DNA of 64,000 bases from Nonomuraea typhae (GCF_009760925.1 NZ_VRLV01000001.1:1240001-1304000); one strand, 5' to 3'; shown: positions 16,862-30,626, counted from the first letter of the stretch. Notes: a model not told the origin generated them from the sequence alone. A program made the numbers and translations.

Positions 16862-17806
16862 GTGACCCGCACGTTCATCGTCTGCTCGGTTCTGCTGCTG
16901 ACCGCCGCCTGCGGCGCAGGCGCCACCCCGACTACCACGACGATCACCATCAGCAACCCGGCCAACGTCAGCAACGTCCCGCTGCACCTGGCCATCGACA
17001 AGGGGTACTTCGCCGCCGAGGGCCTGACCGTCAAGGCCGACGTGGACCTCGGCTCGGGCAGCACCGTCGAGGCCGTGGTCGGCGGCCAGGTGGACATGGC
17101 CTGGTCCAACGTGGTCAGCAGCCTGTCCGCCTACGCCAAGGGCCTGGGCGTCAAGCTCGTGGCCCTCACCGACACCGCGGTCACCGGCTCGCAGCAGGTG
17201 CTGGTGAGCAAGAACTCCAAGGCGCGCGGCCTCGGCGACCTGAAGGGCCAGAAGGTCGCCGTCCTGTCGCCGAGCACGATCTGCATCCTCAACGTCCGCT
17301 CGGGGCTCAAGGCGCAGGGGCTGCCCGCCGACACCGTCCAGTTCACGCCCGTCGCGCCGCCCGAGCACGCCAACGTGCTGGACTCGGGCGAGGTGGCGGC
17401 CACGTGCACCAGCGACCCGTTCCGCACGCTCATGATCGACCGGCTCGGGGCCCGGTCGATCTACGACACCTCCTCCGGCGAACTGTCCGGGTACGCCGTG
17501 GGCGGCTATCTGGTGTCGGAGAGGTTCGCCGCGGCCAACCCCAAGGCGCTGGCCGGGTTCCAGCGGGCACTGCTCAAGGCCACGGCCTACGCCAACGCCA
17601 ACCCGGCCGAGGTGAAGGCGGCGCTGCCCGAGTTCACCACGATCGAGGCGGGGGTGGCGGGGAAGGTGATCGTCAACACCTACCTGGAGACGGCGGACCC
17701 GGTCGCGCTCCGGCCGCAGGTCCAGCGGATCGCCGACGCGATGGTGACGTACGGCTTGGCGGACAAGCCCATCGACTTGTCCGGATATTTCGTGATTACA
17801 CCCTGA
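16862..17806 (+). CDS. ABC importer substrate-binding lipoprotein (NMT1/SsuA type)
   Basis: This is a 314-residue lipoprotein starting with GTG after AGGAGAG. The signal peptide ends in a lipobox, LLTAACGA (lipidated C17). The mature part begins TITISNPANVSNVPLHLAIDKGYF and shows the GGQVDMAWSN and GQKVAVLSPST signatures of the NMT1/SsuA group. It captures the substrate outside the membrane for the two permeases. It is related to the signal-less protein at 3647, which suggests that one ligand family is recognised both outside and inside the cell. Confidence 0.93.
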   Translation: MTRTFIVCSVLLLTAACGAGATPTTTTITISNPANVSNVPLHLAIDKGYFAAEGLTVKADVDLGSGSTVEAVVGGQVDMAWSNVVSSLSAYAKGLGVKLVALTDTAVTGSQQVLVSKNSKARGLGDLKGQKVAVLSPSTICILNVRSGLKAQGLPADTVQFTPVAPPEHANVLDSGEVAATCTSDPFRTLMIDRLGARSIYDTSSGELSGYAVGGYLVSERFAAANPKALAGFQRALLKATAYANANPAEVKAALPEFTTIEAGVAGKVIVNTYLETADPVALRPQVQRIADAMVTYGLADKPIDLSGYFVITP

Positions 17807-17817
17807 AAGGGGCTGAG

Positions 17818-18240
17818 ATGCTCGCCGAGCCGCGGATCGCACCGCTCCATACCGAGGAGGAACGGCGGAACCTCGAGGTGATCAGGGCGCTGCGGCGCGC
17901 CACGGTCGAGGGCCGCCGGGCGTACACGGCACCGGAGGCCGTCGTGCACCGGCGGGGCATGGCCCACCTGGCCGTCCGATCCGGCCGGCCGTACCGGCCG
18001 GAGGGCATCCCCGACCGGTACGACGAGGTGCTCGCCATGATCGCCAAGGGGGACCGGGTGTGGGCGGTGTGGACCGTCCGCGGCACGCACGCCGGCACCC
18101 TGTTCGGGCAGGCGGCCACGGGCCGGCCGGTGGAGGTGCTGGAGGTCGGCATCTGGCGGCTGTCGGGCGGCAAGGTCGTGGAGGCATGGTTCTTCGCCGA
18201 CGAGTACGCCCTGGCCCAGACCCTCGGAATCCTGCCATGA
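17818..18240 (+). CDS. SnoaL-like (NTF2-fold) protein
   Basis: This 140-residue protein resembles SnoaL-like ester cyclases and small NTF2-fold enzymes: a helical N-terminus, then DEVLAMIAKGDRVWAVWTVRGTH, and VEVLEVGIWRLSGGKVVEAWFF at the end. The last segment is typical of the family. The ATG at 17818 lies 11 bases after the binding-protein stop, and the stop overlaps the Crp/Fnr start (ATGA). NTF2-fold proteins act as isomerases, cyclases or dehydratases. Here it may finish a step on the imported compound. Confidence 0.8.
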   Translation: MLAEPRIAPLHTEEERRNLEVIRALRRATVEGRRAYTAPEAVVHRRGMAHLAVRSGRPYRPEGIPDRYDEVLAMIAKGDRVWAVWTVRGTHAGTLFGQAATGRPVEVLEVGIWRLSGGKVVEAWFFADEYALAQTLGILP

Positions 18241-19166
18241 CCCCCGTCCCCGCCCCGACTCCAGACCCCGCCCCGGGATCCGGCTCCGCCATGGCTCCCG
18301 GCTCCGCCACGACTCCGGGTTCCGTTCCGGGATCCGGTTCCGTTCCGGGATCCGGCTTTCCCGTGGGGCCTGGTTCCGCCGCCGGAGGCGGCTCTGCTGC
18401 CGGGTCCGGCTCTGCCGCGGGGCCGGGCCGCGGTGGGGGGTTCCGGGGTTCCTGGAGTGCCGGGGCGCCGGGTGATCTGGCCGCCGTCCCCCTCCTGGCC
18501 GGGTTGCCCGGCGCGGCGGTGGCGGACTTCCTCGGGCCGGCCGTGCCGGTGGCCTTCCGGCGGGGTGAGCGGCTGTTCGCCGAGGGGGATCCGGGTGATC
18601 ACGTTCTGGTCCTGCTGAGCGGGAAGGTGAAGCTCACCCGGCCGGGGCCGCACGGCGGCGAGAGCCTGCTGACCATGTCCGGGCCGGGGGAGTTGCTGGG
18701 TGAGCTGTGCGTGTTCGACGCCGCCCCGCGGCAGGCCACCGCCGTGGCCGTCCGGGACACCGCCGCCTGCCGCACCTCCGCGACGGACATGTCGGATTGG
18801 CTGGACAGGCACCCGGAGGCGTCGCGGCGGCTCATGAGCCTGCTGGCCGCCCGGATTCGCCGGATGAACGACCGGTTCGAGGACGCCGCCGGGGTGGACG
18901 TGGCCACGCGCGTGGCGCGGGTGCTGGTGGAGCAGGGGGCCCGGTTCGCCCGCCGTACCGGCATGGGGTTGCGGCTGACGCTGGACCTCAGCCAGGACGA
19001 CCTCGCCCACCACGTGCGGGCCTCGCGCGAGCGCGTGAACCAGATCCTCGGCGACTTCACCCGCCGCGGCTGGATCGCGCGGGACGGCGGCGACCTCATC
19101 ATCCTCGACCCCCCGCAGCTCACCCGCCGCGCCCGGCACCGCTCGCGGAGGCCGACGCTCATGTGA
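18237..19166 (+). CDS. Crp/Fnr-family regulator with a Gly/Ser/Pro-rich N-terminal extension
   Basis: This is a 309-residue regulator. The first 75 or so residues are low-complexity (repeats of PGSGS, AAGSGS). A cyclic-nucleotide-binding-like domain follows at about 82-200 (PLLAGLPG, FAEGDPGDHVLVLLSGKVKL, GELLGELCVF), then a Crp-type helix-turn-helix (LSQDDLAHHVRASRERVNQIL, about 247-270). The ATG at 18237 is taken because it overlaps the stop of the SnoaL-like gene. A shorter protein starting within the repeat DNA cannot be excluded. No cysteine cluster for an iron-sulfur centre is visible. It closes the operator-3 operon and could respond to energy or redox state. Confidence 0.85.
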   Translation: MTPVPAPTPDPAPGSGSAMAPGSATTPGSVPGSGSVPGSGFPVGPGSAAGGGSAAGSGSAAGPGRGGGFRGSWSAGAPGDLAAVPLLAGLPGAAVADFLGPAVPVAFRRGERLFAEGDPGDHVLVLLSGKVKLTRPGPHGGESLLTMSGPGELLGELCVFDAAPRQATAVAVRDTAACRTSATDMSDWLDRHPEASRRLMSLLAARIRRMNDRFEDAAGVDVATRVARVLVEQGARFARRTGMGLRLTLDLSQDDLAHHVRASRERVNQILGDFTRRGWIARDGGDLIILDPPQLTRRARHRSRRPTLM

Positions 19167-19222
19167 TCGCGTCCCCGTGTGACCGGACTCACCGCCCACA
19201 CCGGGTCCGCGTGTAGTAAACA

Positions 19223-19248
19223 TGAGACAGCTAGATCCATTCGTCTCA
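19223..19248. promoter_or_regulatory. inverted repeat TGAGAC-N14-GTCTCA
   Basis: Six-base arms at 19223-19228 and 19243-19248 lie just upstream of the small gene at 19272. The arm sequence is of the kind used by TetR proteins, and a TetR gene lies convergently at 19540, but the link is only proximity. Confidence 0.4.
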
Positions 19249-19271
19249 GCGTCTCGTGTTGAGGAGGGTCG

Positions 19272-19580
19272 ATGGAGACCCGGCGAGAGGAACTCCAGGC
19301 CGCGCTGGCCAGGGCCAGAAGCAGCGGCGACCCCGCGGTTCCCGAGGACGTGCTGAGGGATCTGGCACGGCGGTGGTATGCCGCACTCGGGGCACGCATG
19401 GACGCCCTCCTGGAGCAGGGCGCCCCGCCCGACGCGGTACGGCAGGCATACGACGAGCTGGCCGCGGCCGACCCCACGTGGCGCTGGGTGCTCGACGCCC
19501 ACCGCGACCACCCGGCGGTCGCCGGCACCGAGGAGTGGTTCATGCGGGTGACGCTGGGCGGGCAATCGCTGCCCATATGA
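19272..19580 (+). CDS. small hypothetical protein
   Basis: This is a 102-residue protein that I do not recognise. It is charged and mostly helical by composition (METRREELQAALARARSSGD, then LARRWYAALGARMDALLEQG). The W-Y and DPTWRWVLDAHRDH motifs recall small helical proteins, but I can name no family. The ATG follows GAGGAGGGTC, a very good ribosome site, and an inverted repeat lies upstream. Its last 41 bases overlap the end of the convergent TetR gene. It is likely real because of its codon pattern and ribosome site. Confidence 0.7.
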   Translation: METRREELQAALARARSSGDPAVPEDVLRDLARRWYAALGARMDALLEQGAPPDAVRQAYDELAAADPTWRWVLDAHRDHPAVAGTEEWFMRVTLGGQSLPI

Positions 19581-20097
19581 ACCGGGCGATCTCCCGGCTG
19601 CCGCCCAGCGTGGTGGTCGGGTGGGCGATCAGGCTCAGCACGACCCTGGTGGTGAACTCCACCGCCTGCTCCGGCGCCACCCGCAGCAGGTGCGCGTGCG
19701 GGCCCGCGGCCAGCAGCGGCGCCATCCCCTCGGTCAGGAACGTGATGAACGCCGTGTGCCCCGGCCGCTCGATGAGCATGGTGAACAGCTCCTCCGGCTC
19801 CTCCATGAGCATGCGCTGCAGCACGTCGTGGCCGGAGGTGAACTCCAGCGCGAACTCCACGGCGGCGGCGATCTGCTCCTCGGGCGGCACGTCGGCGGCG
19901 AAGATGCGCCGCACCTCCTCGATGAACCGGGCGCCCTCGTGCCGCACGATCAGCTCGCCCAGCCGGTCCTTGGAGCCGATCGCGCGGTAGACCGTGGCCC
20001 GCGAGACCCCGGCCCGGGCGGCCACGTCGCTGAGGGAGGTCTTGCGATAGCCGTACGCGGCGACGCACTCCATCGCCGCCTGAATGAGCCGCTCCAC
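19540..20097 (-). CDS. TetR-family transcriptional regulator
   Basis: This is a 185-residue repressor with the helix-turn-helix at about residues 17-40 (TSLSDVAARAGVSRATVYRAI) and a variable ligand domain. It starts with GTG immediately at helix 1, 16 bases after the amylase-pullulanase stop in the same direction, without an obvious ribosome site. It may therefore be read from the tail of that transcript. Its target is unknown. The inverted repeat at 19223 is the nearest candidate. Confidence 0.88.
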   Translation of the reverse strand: MERLIQAAMECVAAYGYRKTSLSDVAARAGVSRATVYRAIGSKDRLGELIVRHEGARFIEEVRRIFAADVPPEEQIAAAVEFALEFTSGHDVLQRMLMEEPEELFTMLIERPGHTAFITFLTEGMAPLLAAGPHAHLLRVAPEQAVEFTTRVVLSLIAHPTTTLGGSREIARFIWAAIARPASPA

Positions 20098-20113
20098 AGG
20101 CGCAGATTCTAGG

Positions 20114-25573
<5,460 letters not shown>

Positions 25574-25630
25574 GGGAGGCTCCAGGAGAAATGTGGGCTG
25601 TTGCCCGGAAGTTACGCTTCCGGCCCGCCC

Positions 25631-25710
25631 CTTGCAATGCCTTGCAGCGGATTACAGCAAGACGGCCGGTGATCGACCCTTCAGATGTAACAAGTTTGCA
25701 GACCTTGCAG
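25631..25710. promoter_or_regulatory. CTTGCA(A/G) heptamer repeats, MalR-type operators
   Basis: CTTGCAA (25631) and CTTGCAG (25641) are exactly 10 bases apart, an inverted CAGCAAG lies at 25655, and TTTGCAG (25695) and CTTGCAG (25704) form a second pair. They fill the 217-base gap between the divergent amylase-pullulanase and malE starts. Direct repeats of CTTGCAG are the known sites of the Streptomyces maltose repressor MalR/Reg1. A LacI protein of that type is encoded at the end of the malEFG operon. A related pair occurs at 42208. Confidence 0.65.
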
Positions 25711-25790
25711 AAAATTCTTCCGAATCTCATGATCCGGGCGTAACCTCCGGGGTGCTTCACCGGTTCCCTGAGTACTTGAGGAGATGGACC

Positions 25791-27080
25791 ATGCGGCGAG
25801 CCTTTCCGGCTGCGGCGGTCGTTGCGGCCCTGGCCCTGGCGGTTTCCGCCTGCGGCGGTGGTGAGAGCGCGGCGCCCGCCCCCGCGCAGTCGGCGGCCGA
25901 CCCGTCGAAGATCAGCGGCGAGATCACCTGGTGGGACACCACCCGGCCGGACAGTGAGGGGCCCGTCTTCCAGGAGCTGATCAAGGAGTTCCAGGCGAAG
26001 TACCCGGCCATCAAGGTCAAGTACGTCAACGTGCCGTTCGACCAGGCGCAGAACCAGTTCCAGACCGCCGCCCAGGCGGGCGCCGGCGCGCCGGACGTGA
26101 TCCGCGCCGAGGTGGCCTGGACCTCGCAGTTCGCCTCGCTGGGGTACCTGCAGCCTCTGGACGGCTCGCGGGCGATCGACAACGAGTCCGACTTTCTCCC
26201 CGGCCCCCTCAGCAGCACGAAATATCAGGACAAGACGTATGCGGTGCCGCAGGTCACCGACACCCTCGCCCTGCTCTACAACAAGAAGCTCCTGGAGAAG
26301 GCCGGCCACACCGCGCCGCCCAAGAACGTCGCCGAGCTCAAGCAGGCCGCCCTCGACGTCAAGTCCAAGACCGGCGTCACCGGCCTCGCGCTCAACGTGG
26401 ACGCCTACTTCCTGCTCCCCTTCATGTACGGCGAGGGCGGCGACACCCTCGACGTGGCCGGCAAGAAGATCGTGGTCAACTCCCCGGCCAACGTGAAGGC
26501 CATGCAGGCCGTCAACGACCTGGTCGCCTCCGGCGCCGCGGCCAAGCCCGCCGTCCAGGACAGCTACGTCAACGCGATGACCGCCTTCAAGGACGGCAAG
26601 ACCGCGATGATCTACAACGGCCCGTGGGCATTGTCGGAGATCTACCAGGGCAAGGAGTTCTCCGACAAGGCGAACCTGGGCATCGCCCCGGTCCCCGCGG
26701 GCAGCGTCAAGGCCGGCGCCCCGACCGGCGGCCACAACCTGGCCATCTACGCCGGCTCCAAGAACATCCCGGCCGGCTACGAGTTCGTCAGGTTCATGAC
26801 CTCCAAGGAGAGCCTGGCCAAGATGTCGGGCAAGCTCGGCCTCCTGCCCCCGCGCACGTCCGCCTTCTCCGACCCGGCCGTCCAGGCCAACAAGGACGTG
26901 ACCGTCTTCAAGCCGGTGCTCGACTCGGCCGTGCCCCGGCCGTGGATCCCCGAGGGCGGCCAGCTCTTCCAGCCGCTGCTCGAGGGCTACCAGGCGCTGG
27001 TCGGCGGCAAGGAGACGCCGGAGCAGATGATGAAGACGGTCGAGGACAAGTACCGGGGCATCTTCAAGGACTGGAGCTGA
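25791..27080 (+). CDS. malE: maltose/maltodextrin ABC importer binding lipoprotein
   Basis: This is a 429-residue lipoprotein. The signal peptide ends LALAVSACGGG (lipidated C21). The mature protein starts the extracellular sugar-binding family pattern: ISGEITWWDTTRPDSEGPVF, then QTAAQAGAGAPDVIRAEVAWT and LLYNKKLLEKAG. ATG at 25791 with GAGGAG upstream. It is divergent from the amylase-pullulanase and followed by two permease genes after six bases, so it should bind the maltodextrins that enzyme releases. Confidence 0.92.
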   Translation: MRRAFPAAAVVAALALAVSACGGGESAAPAPAQSAADPSKISGEITWWDTTRPDSEGPVFQELIKEFQAKYPAIKVKYVNVPFDQAQNQFQTAAQAGAGAPDVIRAEVAWTSQFASLGYLQPLDGSRAIDNESDFLPGPLSSTKYQDKTYAVPQVTDTLALLYNKKLLEKAGHTAPPKNVAELKQAALDVKSKTGVTGLALNVDAYFLLPFMYGEGGDTLDVAGKKIVVNSPANVKAMQAVNDLVASGAAAKPAVQDSYVNAMTAFKDGKTAMIYNGPWALSEIYQGKEFSDKANLGIAPVPAGSVKAGAPTGGHNLAIYAGSKNIPAGYEFVRFMTSKESLAKMSGKLGLLPPRTSAFSDPAVQANKDVTVFKPVLDSAVPRPWIPEGGQLFQPLLEGYQALVGGKETPEQMMKTVEDKYRGIFKDWS

Positions 27081-27086
27081 CCTTCC

Positions 27087-28055
27087 ATGGCGGTCTCGCT
27101 GACCGAGAAGCGGCCGGGCGCGGCGGCGCGCGCCCGCGCCCGGCCACGCCCCTGGCATCGCCACTGGTACGCCTGGGCCATGGTGGCGCCGGTCCTCATC
27201 GTCATGGCGGTGCTGATCGGCTGGCCGCTGGCCCGCGGCGTCTACCTGTCGCTCACCGACGCCACCGAGGCCAACGTCGGCCGCACGATCGGCGTCAACG
27301 TCATCCCGTCGCGCTATGAGTTCGTCGGCCTGGAGAACTACCTCGGCATCCTGACCAGCGGCCTGTTCTGGGCGAAGCTGGCCTGGACGGTCGTCTGGAC
27401 CGTGGCCTGCGTGGCCCTGCACTACGGGCTCGGGCTCGGCCTCGCCGTACTGCTGCACCGCAAGCTGCGCTTCCGGTCGGTCTACCGGGTGCTGCTGATC
27501 CTGCCGTGGGCGATCCCCGCGTTCGTGGCCGCCTTCATCTGGCGCTACCTGTTCAACAGCGACTACGGCGTGATCAACGCGATGCTCGAGGCGGCCGGGC
27601 TCGGAGCCGTCGGCTGGCTGAACGATCCGTTCACCGCCAGGATCGCGGTGATCGCGGTCAACGTCTGGCTCGGCGTGCCGTTCATGATGGTCGCCATGCT
27701 CGGCGGGCTCCAGTCGATCCCCAAGGAGCTCTACGAGGCCGCCGAGGTGGACGGGGCCACGCCGTGGCAGCGGTTCACCAACATCACGCTGCCGTCGCTG
27801 CGCGCCGTCTCCAGCACGGTGATCCTGCTCGGCACGATCTGGACGTTCAACATGTTCCCCGTCATCTACCTCGTCACCGGCGGCGGGCCGGGCAGCGAGA
27901 CCGAGATCCTGGTCACCTACGCCTTCCGCGAGGCGTTCACCGGGGTGCGCAACTACTCGGGCTCGGCCACGTGGGGTGTGATCATCCTGCTGCTCCTCGT
28001 CCTCATGGCCTTCGGATACCGGCGGGCCCTGCGCAAGACCGGGGAGGTGTGGTGA
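27087..28055 (+). CDS. malF: maltodextrin ABC importer permease MalF-like
   Basis: This is a 322-residue permease with a basic N-terminal tail, about six membrane helices and the EAA loop ELYEAAEVDGATPWQRFTNI typical of CUT1 sugar importers. It lies between malE and the second permease, and GTGA overlaps the latter. It pairs with MalG to form the channel. It lacks the large periplasmic loop of enterobacterial MalF, as is usual in actinobacteria. Confidence 0.92.
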   Translation: MAVSLTEKRPGAAARARARPRPWHRHWYAWAMVAPVLIVMAVLIGWPLARGVYLSLTDATEANVGRTIGVNVIPSRYEFVGLENYLGILTSGLFWAKLAWTVVWTVACVALHYGLGLGLAVLLHRKLRFRSVYRVLLILPWAIPAFVAAFIWRYLFNSDYGVINAMLEAAGLGAVGWLNDPFTARIAVIAVNVWLGVPFMMVAMLGGLQSIPKELYEAAEVDGATPWQRFTNITLPSLRAVSSTVILLGTIWTFNMFPVIYLVTGGGPGSETEILVTYAFREAFTGVRNYSGSATWGVIILLLLVLMAFGYRRALRKTGEVW

Positions 28056-28900
28056 AAAAGCAGCTGAAAAGGGATGCGAGAGGCCCGCTGGCGTCGATCG
28101 CGTTGCACGCGACCCTCATCGTCGCCTCGCTCATCTCGATCCTCCCGGTCGTCTGGCTCATCCTCACCTCGCTCAAACCGCGCGACGGCTGGCTCTCCAC
28201 CGAACTGGAGATCTTCAACAGCCCCTCGCTCGGCAACTACGGCCGCGTGCTGACCGAGACGGCCTTCCCGACCTGGCTGCTCAACTCGGTGCTGGTCGCC
28301 GGGCTGACCATGCTGCTGGGCGTCTTCCTGGCCGCCACCACGGGGTACGCCATCAGCCGCTTCCGCTTCCCCGGCTACCGGGGCGTCATGTGGCTGCTGC
28401 TCATCACCCAGATGTTCCCCGTGGCCATCCTCATCGTGCCGCTCTACAACCTGATGGCCTCGCTGAAGCTGCTCAACCAGGTTCCCGGCCTGGTCATCGC
28501 CTACATGACGGTGGCGGTGCCGTTCTGCGCCTGGATGATGAAGAGCTACTTCGACACCATTCCGCAGGAGATCGACCAGGCCGGGATGGTCGACGGCCTC
28601 ACCCCGTTCGGCGCGTTCTGGCGGGTGGTGCTGCCGCTGGCCAGGCCGGGCCTGGCGGTCACCGCCTTCTACTGCTTCATGACCGCCTGGGGCGAGGTCG
28701 CCTACGCCACCGTCTTCATGACCCAGGAGGAGAAGCGCACGCTCGGCGTCGGCCTGCAGCAGTTCGTCGGCCAGCACTGGTCCGACTGGGGGCTGCTGAC
28801 CGCCGCCGCCGCGCTCATCGCGATCCCGGCCGCGGTCGTCTTCCTGCTCGTGCAGCGGCACCTGGTCACGGGCCTGACCGCGGGCGCCACGAAGCTGTGA
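28052..28900 (+). CDS. malG: maltodextrin ABC importer permease MalG-like
   Basis: This is a 282-residue CUT1 permease starting with GTG that overlaps the malF stop. It has six helices and the EAA loop EIDQAGMVDGLTPFGAFWRV. The stop overlaps the start of the LacI gene (GTGA). No ATPase gene is present in this operon. The stand-alone ATPase at 40688 probably serves it, as MsiK does in Streptomyces. Confidence 0.92.
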   Translation: MKKQLKRDARGPLASIALHATLIVASLISILPVVWLILTSLKPRDGWLSTELEIFNSPSLGNYGRVLTETAFPTWLLNSVLVAGLTMLLGVFLAATTGYAISRFRFPGYRGVMWLLLITQMFPVAILIVPLYNLMASLKLLNQVPGLVIAYMTVAVPFCAWMMKSYFDTIPQEIDQAGMVDGLTPFGAFWRVVLPLARPGLAVTAFYCFMTAWGEVAYATVFMTQEEKRTLGVGLQQFVGQHWSDWGLLTAAAALIAIPAAVVFLLVQRHLVTGLTAGATKL

Positions 28901-29898
28901 GGCTCGCCGACATCGCCGCCCGGGCCGAGGTCAGCGAGGCCACGGTCAGCAGGGTCCTGAACGGCCGGCCGGGCGTCTCGCCCGCGACCCGGCAGGCCGT
29001 CCTGGCGGCGCTCGACGTGCTCGGGTACGAGCGTTCGCCCCGCCTGCGCCGGCGCAGCGCGGGGCTGGTCGGCCTGGTCACGCCCGAGCTGGAGAACCCG
29101 ATCTTCCCCGCGTTCGCCCAGGCTTTCGAACGGGCCCTGGTCCAGCACGGCTACACGCCCGTGCTGTGCACCCAGACGCCCGGCGGCGCGGCCGAGGACG
29201 AGTTCACCGAGCTGCTGGTCGAGCGCGGCGTCTGCGGCATCGTCTACCTGTCGGGCCGGCACGCCGACACCACCGCCCGCGGCGACCGCTACGTGCAGGT
29301 CCTCGGCCAGGGCGTGCCGATCGTGCTGCTCAACGGCTACGCCGCCGACGTGCCCGCGCCGTTCATCTCCCCCGACGACCGTACGGCGGCGCGGCTCGCG
29401 GTCCGGCACCTGGCCGACCTGGGCCACAGCCGCATCGGCCTGGCGGCGGGCCCGGCCCGCTTCGTGCCGGTGATCAGGAAGATCGAGGGCTACCGGGCGG
29501 CGGTGGGCGGTCCCGGTCAGGTGGCCCACTCGCTGTTCTCCGTGGAGGGCGGCCAGGCCGCCGCCGCCCAGTTGCTCGACCAGGGCTGCACGGGCATCGT
29601 GTGCGCCAGCGACCTGATGGCGCTGGGCGCGATCCGGGCCTGCCGCGGGCGCGGCCTGTCGGTGCCCGGCGACGTCTCCGTGGTCGGCTACGACGACTCG
29701 CCGCTCATCGCCTTCACCGACCCGCCGCTCACCACCGTCCGCCAGCCCATCCAGGCGATGGTGACGGCGGCCGTGCTCACGCTGATGGAGGCGGTGGCCG
29801 GGACGGCGCAGCGCCACTCCGAGCTGATCTTCCAGCCCGAGCTCATCGTCCGCGGCTCGACGGGCTCCGGCCCGAACGTGGTCCGGGGCTCCGCTTGA
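28897..29898 (+). CDS. malR: LacI-family regulator, MalR-like (maltose operon)
   Basis: This is a 333-residue repressor beginning with GTG overlapping the malG stop. The helix-turn-helix is at the very N-terminus (MRLADIAARAEVSEATVSRV) and the ligand domain starts SAGLVGLVTPELENPIFPAF. It is very similar along its length to the regulator at 43740, including SPDDR, RFVPVIRKIEGYR and HSLFSVEGGQ segments. Its likely operators are the CTTGCA repeats at 25631-25710. Placement after malEFG suggests repression in the absence of maltodextrin. Confidence 0.9.
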   Translation: MRLADIAARAEVSEATVSRVLNGRPGVSPATRQAVLAALDVLGYERSPRLRRRSAGLVGLVTPELENPIFPAFAQAFERALVQHGYTPVLCTQTPGGAAEDEFTELLVERGVCGIVYLSGRHADTTARGDRYVQVLGQGVPIVLLNGYAADVPAPFISPDDRTAARLAVRHLADLGHSRIGLAAGPARFVPVIRKIEGYRAAVGGPGQVAHSLFSVEGGQAAAAQLLDQGCTGIVCASDLMALGAIRACRGRGLSVPGDVSVVGYDDSPLIAFTDPPLTTVRQPIQAMVTAAVLTLMEAVAGTAQRHSELIFQPELIVRGSTGSGPNVVRGSA

Positions 29899-29930
29899 CA
29901 GGCACGGCAGGCCCTTGTAGGCAACCGGTT
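29895..29930 (+). promoter_or_regulatory. promoter with AACCGGTT palindrome before the ArsR remnant
   Basis: TTGACA (29895-29900) overlaps the LacI stop, and TAGGCA follows after 17 bases as a possible -10. The palindrome AACCGGTT (29923-29930) lies at the expected start of transcription. Its location directly before an ArsR/SRPBCC pair fits an ArsR operator, although the ArsR gene here is broken. Confidence 0.5.
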
Positions 29931-29950
29931 AGTCATGAGACTCGACAGTC

Positions 29951-30159
29951 ATGAACGCTGGACGCCACCTTCGCCGCCCTGGCCGACCCCACCCGCCGGG
30001 CTCATCATCCGGGGCCGCGAGGCCCGGCGCCGCCGGTGCCGGCTGGCCGCCGGGCCGCTCAAGGACGCGGTCGACTGGCTGGAGACCTACCGGGACTTCT
30101 GGCGGGAGAGCTACCAGCGGCTCGACGACCTGCTGGGCGAGCTGAAGGAGCGCTCATGA
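29951..30159 (+). pseudogene. ArsR-family regulator remnant, helix-turn-helix deleted
   Basis: Two frames hold the ends of a typical SRPBCC-linked ArsR regulator. Bases 29958-30002 read LDATFAALADPTRR, the usual N-terminus. From about 29998, in a different frame, the sequence reads AGLIIRGREARRRRCRLAAG and continues to DDLLGELKERS, the usual C-terminus. The roughly 40 codons between, which would encode the DNA-binding helix-turn-helix, are absent, and the junction is out of frame. The ATG at 29951 is also out of frame with LDATF, with a TGA in between. The stop overlaps the SRPBCC start (ATGA), as in intact operons. A sequencing deletion of this size is unlikely; I read it as a pseudogene. 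Confidence 0.8.
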
Positions 30160-30626
30160 CGCTGACGGTCGAGGCGCTGGGCGAGACCGAGCTCGTCATG
30201 ATCCGGTCCTTCGACGCTCCCCGCAGGCTCCTGTGGGCGGCGCTCACCGACCCCGACCTGGTGCCCCGCTGGCTGGGGGCGCACGGGTGGCAGATCGTCC
30301 GGTGCGAGATCGACCTGCGGGCCGGCGGCGCGTGGCGGTACGTCTCCACCGGGCCGGGCGGGGCCGAGATGGCCCATGGCGGGATTTTCCGGGAAATCGT
30401 GCCCGAGATCCGGCTGGTGTTCACCGAGTCCTACAACGACCAGTGGGTGGCGGGCGAATCGCTCGTCACCCAGACCCTGGACGAACACGGCAACCGGACC
30501 ACCCTGACCACCGACATCACCTACCCCTCCAGGGAGATACGCGACGTGGCCCTCCGGTCACCGATGGAACGCGGAGTCGGCGAGGGCTACACCCGCCTGG
30601 ACGCCCTCCTGGCCACCCTGACCTGA
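30156..30626 (+). CDS. SRPBCC (AHSA1-like) domain protein
   Basis: This 156-residue protein has the START/Bet v1-like fold of the activator of Hsp90 ATPase group: IRSFDAPRRLLWAALTDPDL, VPRWLG, then CEIDLRAGGAWRYV, GGIFREIVPEIRLVFTE and a C-terminal GEGYTRLDALLATL. Such proteins sit behind ArsR regulators and bind small hydrophobic ligands. Here the ArsR partner is broken but the coupled ATG at 30156 remains and this gene is intact. Confidence 0.88.
   Translation: MTLTVEALGETELVMIRSFDAPRRLLWAALTDPDLVPRWLGAHGWQIVRCEIDLRAGGAWRYVSTGPGGAEMAHGGIFREIVPEIRLVFTESYNDQWVAGESLVTQTLDEHGNRTTLTTDITYPSREIRDVALRSPMERGVGEGYTRLDALLATLT

Noticed and set aside
27506..28051. Frame extension upstream of malG
   Set aside because: The codons before the GTG at 28052 overlap malF in another frame and carry Arg/Gly-rich shadow sequence. 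The GTGA overlap fixes the start.
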